DNA from: an uncultured bacterium
GTDB taxonomy: Bacteria; Bacteroidota; Bacteroidia; Bacteroidales; Muribaculaceae
DNA: 15,585 bases
Assembly: GCA_946184715.1 (NCBI GenBank)
Contig: CAMHGU010000025.1
Coordinates: 1-15,585, forward strand
Reading direction: 5' to 3'
This document shows positions 7,944 through 14,397 of this stretch, piece by piece. The notes below the pieces were generated by a model. The model saw nothing but the letters and a program-made list of their open reading frames with translations. It ran no database searches and had not been told where the DNA came from. The position numbers and the translations under genes were made by a program. The stretch's first letter is position 1, and each line of letters opens with the position of its first letter.

Positions 7944-7977
7944 ATCATCAGTATTTAAATTAATATCTTCGTAGAGC

Positions 7978-7985
7978 CAAAGTTA
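7978..7985 (-). promoter_or_regulatory. Bacteroidetes -7 element for the minus-strand secreted protein
   Basis: Read on the minus strand this is TAACTTTG, a perfect match to the Bacteroidetes primary-sigma consensus TAnnTTTG. It ends 35 nt before the ATG at 7943, a normal leader length. The -33 partner (TTTG) is weak; only a TTTC-like stretch lies at the right distance. Confidence 0.6.
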
Positions 7986-8057
7986 CGATTTTTATTGCGA
8001 AATGCATTGCATTGCGTTAATTTTTTGTAAATATGGTTGTCGTTAACTCTTATAGCT

Positions 8058-8360
8058 ATGAAGAAACTTGCATTTAGTAGATTGCTGAGCGCTGCTGCTG
8101 CGCTGGCAATGGTGTCGGTCCTTCCTGCCGGTGCCGTAGAGATTGACAATGTGGAGTATGCGTTTCCCAATAGCGTGGCTATGGTGAAGGGCTATGTGCC
8201 CGCTGAGAGTATCGATGCCTACAGCGAGCACGCCGAGTGGGGCCGTTTTACCACGATTCGCGCTATCCCGACCTATGCCATCGGCGATGTGAACCACGAC
8301 GGCAGCATCGATGGCAACGACGTCTCGGCCCTCCTCGAGATGGTCCTCTCCGGCGAATAA
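8058..8360 (+). CDS. Miniature secreted protein: LRR_5 cap plus half dockerin
   Basis: A 100-aa protein starting at ATG 8058 with a signal peptide (residues 1-27, ending PAGA). An in-frame TTG at 8037 would put seven residues before it and is unlikely. Residues 44-70, with GYVPAESIDAYSEHAEW and then FTTI, match the closing repeat of BspA-like LRR_5 proteins, whose pattern is YVP...AY....W..F..I. Residues 76-88 (GDVNHDGSIDGND) are a dockerin-type calcium loop with Asp77, Asn79, Asp81, Ser83 and Asp88 as ligands, followed by one helix. In Bacteroidetes this element often ends surface proteins. Normally many repeats separate signal and dockerin, and here only about 15 residues do. It may be an internal-deletion remnant or a true small protein. 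Function unknown. Confidence 0.65.
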   Translation: MKKLAFSRLLSAAAALAMVSVLPAGAVEIDNVEYAFPNSVAMVKGYVPAESIDAYSEHAEWGRFTTIRAIPTYAIGDVNHDGSIDGNDVSALLEMVLSGE

Positions 8361-8387
8361 CGGCGTAACATACAGCCATATACGATG

Positions 8388-8415
8388 AGGCAGGGTCGCG
8401 GCCGCGGCTCTGCCT
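8388..8415 (+). terminator. Strong hairpin after the dockerin gene
   Basis: AGGCAG at 8388-8393 pairs with CTGCCT at 8410-8415, and the stem continues inward to a 12-bp helix with two G-U pairs and a GGCC tetraloop. It is followed by TCATTTTG. It begins 27 nt after the stop codon, where an intrinsic terminator belongs. Confidence 0.75.
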
Positions 8416-8730
8416 TCATTTTGCCGGATAATGCGCTCACCACCACCCTATTCCATAGCTGCCGGCTTCACCCGAAATATTCACGCATCCCCTTGTCGTT
8501 GACTAAATCTTTCGCAAGATACTTGCATACCTCAAGAATTTTGACGAAATTTGCAAACAAGTTGTGCATAGCGGTGATTTTTGTCGTTTTTATTTTTACC
8601 ACTAAATTACTAAAAATCAGCAATATGCGCAACTATTTCATAGCTAATTTAGTATAAAATTAATTCCGCCAACGGGCAAATAACTATATTTGCGACCGAA
8701 ACGGTTTTAACTTCATTAAATGCAATTGCA
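8416..8730. other. AT-rich intergenic stretch before trkA
   Basis: This is about 315 nt with no convincing gene. An open frame at 8385-8657 has no signal peptide, no recognisable domain and low-complexity, basic sequence, and it overlaps the terminator. The base composition becomes visibly AT-rich from about 8500. The only supported element is the trkA promoter near 8685. Confidence 0.6.
8685..8692 (+). promoter_or_regulatory. Bacteroidetes -7 element for trkA-trkH
   Basis: TATATTTG is a perfect TAnnTTTG match, 38 nt before the trkA ATG at 8731, and it lies in the AT-rich gap after a terminator. A good -33 TTTG is not visible at 19-21 nt upstream. It is the best candidate promoter for the two-gene trk operon. 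Confidence 0.6.
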
Positions 8731-10065
8731 ATGAATATTACCATTATTGGAGCAGGCGCCCTGGGGTCACACCTGGCAAGGTATCTCTCTGAAGAGCACC
8801 TCGACATCTACATCGTGGACCGAGACATTACCAAACTCTCGATGCTCGACTCTGAGAACAACCTGATGACGGTAGTGGGCGACGCCATCGACCTGAATGT
8901 GCTCAGACAAGCAAAAACCGGCTCTTGCGACCTATTTATCGCAGTGACCGAGGTGGCCGAACGCAACTTTGTGGCATGCGGACTCGCCAAATCAATCGGA
9001 GCCAAGATGACGGTGGCACGCGTGGACCGCAGCGACTACCTGTTGCCGCAAAACCAAGAGGTCGTCAAACGCATGGGCGTTGACAATGTCATTTTTCCTG
9101 AGTATCTGCTCTCGCAAAGCATCATCGAGTCGCTGCGCCATTCCTGGGCCAGCAGCTGGTATGAGTTCAACAAGGATGAAATCGTGCTGCTGGGCGTGAG
9201 ACTCGAGTCCGAAGCACCGCTGGCAGGCAAATATCTGCGCGAACTGGCCTCCATCAACCGCACCTTCCATGTCACAGCCATTCGCAGGGCCCAGACCACC
9301 CTCATCCCAAAGGGTAATCACCAGTTGCTGCCCAACGACATACTCTACATAGCCACCACACCGACCAATCTCAACGATGTGGCGCAACTCACCGGAAAAA
9401 CGCAGCGCAACATCTCGCGCGTGGTGATGGCAGGAGGCGGCAGCACTACCGCCCTCACTGTGACCAGCGCCGCCAACGAATTTGATTTCACGGTAATTGA
9501 AGGCGACATGAACAATTGCCAGCGACTCATCAGCCAGACGCACCAGTGCAATGTGATCCATGGCGAACCCACCGAAATTGAGGCCCTTGTAGAAGCCGGC
9601 ACCGAAAATGCCGACGCGTTTGTAGCACTCACGAAAACCGCATCCGAGAATGTGCTCACCTGCCTGCTTGCCTCCGACCTTGGATCAGCCAAAACCATGG
9701 CCGAAGTCGACCGCAAGCAGTTTGTGAACATGGCCGAGTCGTTCCAGATCGACACCATTCTCAACCGCCAGATGCTGGTGGCCAACGCCGTGTTCCAACT
9801 GCTCATCGACGCCGGAGCAGCCTCGACCAAGTGCCTGGCCCTGCCCGATGCCGAGGTGGTGAAACTTGAAATCAAAGCCGATTCACGGCTCAACGGCGCC
9901 ATCGTCAAGGACCTCAAATTGCCCGAAGAACTCACCTTTGCCGGCATCATTCGCAACGGCAAGGGCATGCTCGTGACAGGACACACGCAACTGTGCAGCG
10001 GCGACTCGGTGCTCGTGGTGTGCTTTGCTGGAGCACTGCACAAGGCAAGAAAACTCTTCAAGTGA
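8731..10065 (+). CDS. trkA: TrkA, NAD-binding regulatory subunit of Trk potassium uptake
   Basis: A 444-aa peripheral protein that assembles as an RCK ring on the cytoplasmic face of TrkH and gates it in response to bound nucleotide. Two RCK_N/RCK_C repeats are visible. The first Rossmann half has GAGALGSHLA (7-16) and the acidic residue in YIVDRD (27-32) that binds the ribose. The first C-terminal lobe is about 148-210. The second Rossmann half, from about 228, carries GGGSTTA (235-241), in which the third Gly of GxGxxG is lost, so nucleotide binding there may be weaker. The second C-lobe is about 365-444. Length and two-repeat layout match E. coli TrkA. It starts at ATG 8731, and its TGA is one nt from the trkH start, so the two subunits are translationally coupled. 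Confidence 0.93.
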   Translation: MNITIIGAGALGSHLARYLSEEHLDIYIVDRDITKLSMLDSENNLMTVVGDAIDLNVLRQAKTGSCDLFIAVTEVAERNFVACGLAKSIGAKMTVARVDRSDYLLPQNQEVVKRMGVDNVIFPEYLLSQSIIESLRHSWASSWYEFNKDEIVLLGVRLESEAPLAGKYLRELASINRTFHVTAIRRAQTTLIPKGNHQLLPNDILYIATTPTNLNDVAQLTGKTQRNISRVVMAGGGSTTALTVTSAANEFDFTVIEGDMNNCQRLISQTHQCNVIHGEPTEIEALVEAGTENADAFVALTKTASENVLTCLLASDLGSAKTMAEVDRKQFVNMAESFQIDTILNRQMLVANAVFQLLIDAGAASTKCLALPDAEVVKLEIKADSRLNGAIVKDLKLPEELTFAGIIRNGKGMLVTGHTQLCSGDSVLVVCFAGALHKARKLFK

Positions 10066-10066
10066 C

Positions 10067-11557
10067 ATGAAACGGCAGCAAAACAGCACATCCGCAAGCG
10101 GCGGCATCAACTATGCGATGATTGCGCGCATACTGGGACAACTCATGATGGTCGAGGCAGCCTTCATGCTTCTGCCCTTGCTTACCTGCCTCTTCAACCA
10201 CGAGAGCGACTGGCAAGCCTTTGCCATCACTATAGGGGTGACGATGGCTGCTGGCGCCGCACTCAATTTCCTCATCAGGCCCCAGAGCAAGAAACTGCAC
10301 CGCCGCGACGGTCTGCTGCTGGCCTCGGTGGCGTGGATTGTGTTCTCACTGTTCGGCATGCTGCCCATGATGCTTTGCGCCACGCCGCTGAATGCGAGCG
10401 AAGGCTTTTTCGAGGCCATGTCGGGCTTCACCACCACCGGTGCTACCGTGATTCGTGATGTGGAGAGCTGCAGTCACGGCATACTGCTGTGGAGGGCCCT
10501 GACGCAATGGGTGGGCGGCCTGGGCATCATCATCTTCACCCTCACCTTTATCCCTGCCTTGAACAACAGCGGCAGCATCATCATGTTTCATGCTGAGGCT
10601 ACGGGCATCACGCACGACAAACTGGGGGCACGCATCTCGCGCACGGCTAAGATTCTGTGGACACTCTACACCATCATCTCCCTTGTTCTCATTGTGATGC
10701 TCTGGCTTGGTCCCATGAACCTTTTCGAAAGCATCTGCCAGAGTTTCACGGCCATCTCCACCGGCGGCTTCTCGACGCGCAACGACAGCATTGCCGCCTT
10801 CAATTCGCCCTACATCAAACTGGTGCTCACCTTTTTCATGTTCCTGGGCGGCATCAGTTTCAGCCTCATCCTCGCCTCGCTCAAGAAGCGTGGCCGTGGT
10901 TTCTGGAAAAACGATGTGTTCCGTGCCTATGTCTTCATCATCGTGGCGCTCTATGCATGCGTGGTGGTTGCCATTGTGGCCAAAGGGCACTACACCGGTT
11001 GGCAAAGCGTCACCGTCGACCCCATCTTCCACATCGTTTCGGCTATCACCTCAACGGGCTACAGCGCCGGCGACTGGGAGGGATGGGGGCTGTTTGTGCT
11101 CACGCTCACCTTCCTGATGATGTGCATTGGCGCCTGCGCAGGTTCCACCACCGGTGGTCTGAAGGTCGACAGGGTGCTTTACCTCTTCAAGAATTTCACG
11201 CTTGTGGTGCGGCGCTACATCAGGCCTCGCCTCATGCGCTCCATTAGCATCAACGACCAGATTATCGACAACGAGCGAGGCAGTGAGATTTCGGCCTTCA
11301 TCGCCATCTTCTTCCTGCTCATTGTGGTGGGCGGACTGGTGCTTGTGGCACAAGGGTTCCCCATTGTCGATGCTTTCTTCTCATCATTCTCGTGCGTGTC
11401 GAACAACGGACTGGGTGCTGGCGTGACCGGCATCACCGGTTCCTACGATTTCATCTCGCCATCGGGCATGTGGGTCATGTCGTTCCTCATGCTGGCGGGC
11501 CGTCTCGAGATCATCACCATCATCGCCCTGTTCGTCCCCTCATTCTGGCGCCGCTAA
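10067..11557 (+). CDS. trkH: TrkH, potassium channel-like transmembrane subunit
   Basis: A 496-aa integral inner-membrane protein forming the potassium pore of the Trk/Ktr superfamily. The four pseudo-repeats each show a selectivity-filter loop with the key Gly: FTTTGATV (Gly125), AISTGGFST (Gly233), AITSTGYSAGD (Gly331) and CVSNNGLGAG (Gly448). The conserved CAGSTTGGLKVDR follows at 357-369, at the intramembrane-loop region after the third filter. ATG 10067 is chosen because it is one nt after the trkA stop; an in-frame TTG at 10025 lies inside trkA. The C-terminal GRLEIITIIALF is typical of the family. Leucine codon choice favours CTG (13 of the first 23 Leu), unlike deoD (1 of 18). With trkA it forms a complete uptake system with its own promoter. 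Confidence 0.95.
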   Translation: MKRQQNSTSASGGINYAMIARILGQLMMVEAAFMLLPLLTCLFNHESDWQAFAITIGVTMAAGAALNFLIRPQSKKLHRRDGLLLASVAWIVFSLFGMLPMMLCATPLNASEGFFEAMSGFTTTGATVIRDVESCSHGILLWRALTQWVGGLGIIIFTLTFIPALNNSGSIIMFHAEATGITHDKLGARISRTAKILWTLYTIISLVLIVMLWLGPMNLFESICQSFTAISTGGFSTRNDSIAAFNSPYIKLVLTFFMFLGGISFSLILASLKKRGRGFWKNDVFRAYVFIIVALYACVVVAIVAKGHYTGWQSVTVDPIFHIVSAITSTGYSAGDWEGWGLFVLTLTFLMMCIGACAGSTTGGLKVDRVLYLFKNFTLVVRRYIRPRLMRSISINDQIIDNERGSEISAFIAIFFLLIVVGGLVLVAQGFPIVDAFFSSFSCVSNNGLGAGVTGITGSYDFISPSGMWVMSFLMLAGRLEIITIIALFVPSFWRR

Positions 11558-11583
11558 TCCCCCCCAAAAACACACATTTTTAA

Positions 11584-11607
11584 AAATTACGCAAGTTTGC
11601 GTAATTT
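11584..11607. terminator. 11-bp-arm palindrome after trkH, probable bidirectional terminator
   Basis: AAATTACGCAA at 11584-11594 and TTGCGTAATTT at 11597-11607 form a perfect inverted repeat with a 2-nt centre. It lies 26 nt after the trkH stop and 20 nt after the stop of the minus-strand receptor relic. Read on the minus strand, the stem runs into five T, which suits termination of the old receptor gene. With so small a loop, a dimeric regulator site is an alternative reading. Confidence 0.5.
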
Positions 11608-11627
11608 AAAAGAATGCCCCACTCTTG

Positions 11628-11882
11628 TTAATTGCCGACTGGCTTTGAACCACCCTCAAGGTCATTATTCTCAATGGTCTTGTTGGTTTGCTTCACGCTT
11701 GCCTTGAGTGAGCCAAAGCGATAGGACACCGTAAGTCTAAATTCACGCATAAACTGCCAAGCACGGTCCAGACCTGTGTAGTCGCCGTGTGTAGTGTACA
11801 TAGTGATTTTGTTGAACTTACTGGAATTGAAGAGGTTTGCAATGCTCAAGCGCACTGTGAGCGCAGAAAGTTGCGATTTTTT
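11628..11882 (-). pseudogene. 3' remnant of a TonB-dependent receptor gene
   Basis: About 85 codons on the minus strand encode the last strands of a Bacteroidetes TonB-dependent receptor or OMP barrel. LTVRLSIANLFNSSKFNKI is followed by FRLTVSYRFGSLKA and a basic tail with TNKTIENNDLEGG, which matches the familiar C-terminus of the CarboxypepD_reg-like receptors. The open frame continues upstream to an ATG at 11942. Those first 20 or so residues do not look like barrel sequence and coincide with the mreB promoter, so they are chance coding. There is no signal peptide, plug domain or start, so the rest of the gene (normally 700-1000 codons) is gone. The stop at 11628-11630 is intact. The homologous boundary near 11882 is approximate. 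Confidence 0.7.
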
Positions 11883-11917
11883 ATCACGGGTGTTGCTGAA
11901 ATTTGGTGAGATTTGCG

Positions 11918-11925
11918 TAACTTTG
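11918..11925 (+). promoter_or_regulatory. Promoter of the mreB operon (-7 element)
   Basis: TAACTTTG matches TAnnTTTG exactly and ends 46 nt before the mreB ATG. A TTG at 11893-11895 lies 22 nt upstream of it as a possible -33 element. The leader contains a four-codon open frame (MNKR then stop) starting at 11935, probably without meaning. No Shine-Dalgarno sequence is seen before mreB, as usual in this phylum. Confidence 0.65.
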
Positions 11926-11971
11926 CACCGAATTATGAACAAACGATAACGCTAACAAATCAGATACAAAT

Positions 11972-12991
11972 ATGGGATGGTTTTCATTCACTCAAGAGAT
12001 AGCCGTTGACCTCGGTACGGCCAATACTATCATCATCCACAACGACAAGATTGTGATTGATGAGCCCAGTGTGGTAGCCCTCGATGCCAAGACAGCCAAG
12101 CCAATCGCCGTGGGCGAGAAGGCTCGCCAGATGCATGGCAAGACTCACGACAATATCCGCACAATCCGCCCGCTCCGCGATGGCGTGATTGCCGACTTCA
12201 ACGCAGCTGAGCATATGATTCGCGGTATGGTGAAAATGGTAAGCTCTAAGAACCACTGGTTCTCGCCTTCGCTCCGTATGGTAGTGTGCGTGCCTTCGGG
12301 CAGCACCGATGTGGAGATTCGTGCCGTGCGCGACTCATCGGAGCACGCCGGTGGCCGCGATGTGTATATGATTCACGAGCCCATGGCTGCCGCTCTCGGC
12401 ATCGGCCTTGATGTGGAAGCTCCTGAAGGCAATATGATTGTTGATATAGGCGGTGGCTCTACCGAGATTGCCGTGATATCGCTCGGCGGTATCGTGAGCA
12501 ACAAGAGTATCCGCATCGCCGGCGACGACCTCACCGACGATATCCAAGAGCATATGCGCCGCACCCACAACGTGAAAGTGGGCGAGCGCACTGCCGAGCT
12601 TATCAAAATCAACGTGGGCTCAGCACTCACCGAGCTGGAAAATCCGCCGGAGGACTATGTGGTGCACGGCCCTAACCAAATGACGGCTCTGCCTATGGAG
12701 GTTCCCGTGTCGTATCAGGAGATTTCGCACTGCATCGAGAAGTCGATATCGAAAATCGAAGCCGCTGTGCTCAGCGCTCTGGAGCAGACACCGCCGGAGC
12801 TGTATGCCGACATCGTGAAGAACGGTATCTACCTCACCGGTGGCGGTGCCCTACTCCGAGGCCTCGACAAGCGACTGACCGACAAAATCGGCATTCAGTT
12901 CCACATCGCCGAGGATCCGCTCCACTCTGTAGCCAAAGGCACCGGCGTGGCCCTCAAGAATATCGGCAAGTTCCAGTTCTTAATCCGATAA
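11972..12991 (+). CDS. mreB: MreB, actin-like rod-shape determinant
   Basis: A 339-aa cytoskeletal ATPase that forms membrane-bound filaments guiding the elongasome (MreC, MreD, RodZ, RodA, PBP2). The actin-fold motifs are all present: phosphate-1 DLGTANT (13-19), the catalytic Glu in HEPMAAA (135-141), phosphate-2 DIGGGSTE (158-165) and the adenosine motif TGGGALLRGLD (289-299). The hydrophobic N-terminus MGWFSF is consistent with a short membrane-contact segment. Length is normal for the family. It is the first gene of mreBCD-mrdA, preceded by its own promoter. The stop is followed by a 29-nt spacer holding a small GC hairpin (5-bp arms, 12993-13005), and then mreC. Confidence 0.97.
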   Translation: MGWFSFTQEIAVDLGTANTIIIHNDKIVIDEPSVVALDAKTAKPIAVGEKARQMHGKTHDNIRTIRPLRDGVIADFNAAEHMIRGMVKMVSSKNHWFSPSLRMVVCVPSGSTDVEIRAVRDSSEHAGGRDVYMIHEPMAAALGIGLDVEAPEGNMIVDIGGGSTEIAVISLGGIVSNKSIRIAGDDLTDDIQEHMRRTHNVKVGERTAELIKINVGSALTELENPPEDYVVHGPNQMTALPMEVPVSYQEISHCIEKSISKIEAAVLSALEQTPPELYADIVKNGIYLTGGGALLRGLDKRLTDKIGIQFHIAEDPLHSVAKGTGVALKNIGKFQFLIR

Positions 12992-13020
12992 TGGCCGTCG
13001 CGGCCTAATGAGGGCGGGCG

Positions 13021-13866
13021 ATGCGCAATCTGCTCAATTTCCTCCTTCGATATTCAGCGTGGATGGTGGCTGCCATCTACGTTGTTATCAGTGTGCTGCT
13101 GCTCGTGAGCGAGAACGCTTACCAGCGTCACGCTTGGTTGACGTCGGCCAATGGTGTCTCGGCCTGGGTATATGGAGGAGTGAGCAAAGTCACGTCCTAT
13201 TTCAACCTCAAGGCTAACAATGAGGACCTGATGACGCGCAATGCCCTGCTTGAGGACGAGATAGTGCAGCTCAAGCAACAACTCCGCGATATCAAGCTGC
13301 AGATGTACGGCGACTCAATGAAGGTGACCCCTGCCTTCGACGGTTACTCCTACGTGATGGCCAACGTCATCAACAACTCGGTGTCGCGTCCCAAGAACTA
13401 CCTCACTCTCGACCGCGGCTCGGCCGACGGCATAGCGCCGGGTATGGGCATCGTGGACCAAAACGGCATCGTGGGCGTGGTGAGCGTTGTGGGCCGCCAC
13501 TCGGCGCGCGCCATCTCGCTGCTAAACCCCGACTTCCGCCTCTCGTGCAAAGTGAAAGGCACCGACTTCTTCGGCAGCCTCGTGTGGGAGGGCGGCGACC
13601 CGGCTATCGCCGTGCTTGAGGAGCTGCCGCGCCACGTGAGGCTCCACCGCGGCGACACCATCGTCACCACGGGCTACTCCTCGGTGTTCCCCGAAGGCAT
13701 AATCGTGGGTACCATCGTGGGCGACCACGGAGCCAACAACAACTTCGTGGCTATCGACATACGCCTCACCACCGACTTCAACCGCGTGGGAATGGTTCGT
13801 GTGATACGCGATGCCAACAAAGCCGAGCGCGACTCTATCGAGCAAGATATTGAAAAAACGGAATGA
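13021..13866 (+). CDS. mreC: MreC, elongasome scaffold
   Basis: A 281-aa bitopic inner-membrane protein that bridges cytoplasmic MreB and periplasmic PBP2. It has a single transmembrane helix at residues 14-30, a coiled coil at about 65-97 (NNEDLMTRNALLEDE and a following Gln/Lys-rich heptad stretch), and then the tandem beta-barrel MreC domain at 110-265. The domain includes LDRGSADGIAPGMGI (130-144), NGIVGVVSVVG (148-158) and TTGYSSVFPEGIIVG (216-230), all conserved in the family. The tail (265-281) is charged. The start at ATG 13021 gives a normal short cytoplasmic N-terminus. An ATG at 13008 belongs to a different frame. mreD follows after 9 nt. Confidence 0.95.
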   Translation: MRNLLNFLLRYSAWMVAAIYVVISVLLLVSENAYQRHAWLTSANGVSAWVYGGVSKVTSYFNLKANNEDLMTRNALLEDEIVQLKQQLRDIKLQMYGDSMKVTPAFDGYSYVMANVINNSVSRPKNYLTLDRGSADGIAPGMGIVDQNGIVGVVSVVGRHSARAISLLNPDFRLSCKVKGTDFFGSLVWEGGDPAIAVLEELPRHVRLHRGDTIVTTGYSSVFPEGIIVGTIVGDHGANNNFVAIDIRLTTDFNRVGMVRVIRDANKAERDSIEQDIEKTE

Positions 13867-13875
13867 CGACCGAAT

Positions 13876-14397
13876 ATGACACGTGACGTTTTGAAATACA
13901 CATTGATGTTTGTGCTGATGGTACTCCTTCAGGCAGTGATTTTCAACCACGTGGCCATCTTCAATGTGGCTTGCGCCTTCGTGTTTATCTACTTCATTAT
14001 CCGGATGCCTATGTCGCTCAACCCTATCGTGGCGCTCACGCTATCGTTCTTCCTCGGGCTGAGCGTGGATATCTTCAGCGACACGGCGGGGATGAACTCG
14101 CTGGCCTGCACGCTGCTATGCGCTTGCCGCTGGCCGGCGTTCGCCCTTTGTGTGCAGCGCGACGACGAGCAGGAGCTGCCCGACCCCTCGCTGCGCGGCC
14201 TCGGTTGGGGCGCCTTCTTCAAGTACGCTCTGGCGCTTACCGTCACCTATTCGGCGCTGATATGCGTGATTCAAGCCTTCTCCTTCGCCGACTATAAGCT
14301 GTTGCTTGTGCGCATCGGCGCCAGCGCGTTGCTGACGTTCCTCATCATCTTAGGTTTTGCAAGCATAACTCATACCGACAGTGCGAAAAGATTATAG
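13876..14397 (+). CDS. mreD: MreD, elongasome membrane protein
   Basis: A 173-aa polytopic inner-membrane protein. Hydrophobic stretches at about 7-24, 28-44, 50-68, 75-93, 113-133 and 140-162 suggest five or six helices. The family motif GLSVDIFSDTAGMNSLA lies at 61-77. Its job in rod elongation is membrane anchoring and control of the MreC-PBP2 interaction. The loop at 95-108 is acidic (RDDEQELPDP) and is probably cytoplasmic or periplasmic. The last 17 nt overlap the GTG start of mrdA in another frame, which suggests translational coupling. The position between mreC and mrdA confirms an assignment that sequence alone would give with less certainty. Confidence 0.92.
   Translation: MTRDVLKYTLMFVLMVLLQAVIFNHVAIFNVACAFVFIYFIIRMPMSLNPIVALTLSFFLGLSVDIFSDTAGMNSLACTLLCACRWPAFALCVQRDDEQELPDPSLRGLGWGAFFKYALALTVTYSALICVIQAFSFADYKLLLVRIGASALLTFLIILGFASITHTDSAKRL

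Noticed and set aside
8018..8027. Possible -7 element for the dockerin gene (TAATTTTTTG)
   Set aside because: The spacing is two bases longer than TAnnTTTG and the T-run makes chance matches easy, so it was not listed as a promoter.
8385..8657. 90-aa plus-strand open frame in the trkA upstream gap
   Set aside because: It starts inside the terminator hairpin, has no recognisable domain and runs into the AT-rich promoter zone. A late hydrophobic patch is explained by T-rich DNA.
9345..10097. 250-aa minus-strand open frame
   Set aside because: It is antisense to trkA, whose second RCK half is intact. The Ser/Ala/Thr-rich composition is typical of a shadow frame.
10346..11032. 228-aa minus-strand open frame
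   Set aside because: It is antisense to trkH across conserved filter loops, with a low-complexity charged product.
12993..13005. Small GC hairpin (5-bp arms) between mreB and mreC
   Set aside because: It is too short and has no T-run, so it is not a terminator. It may modulate mRNA stability but there is no support for that.
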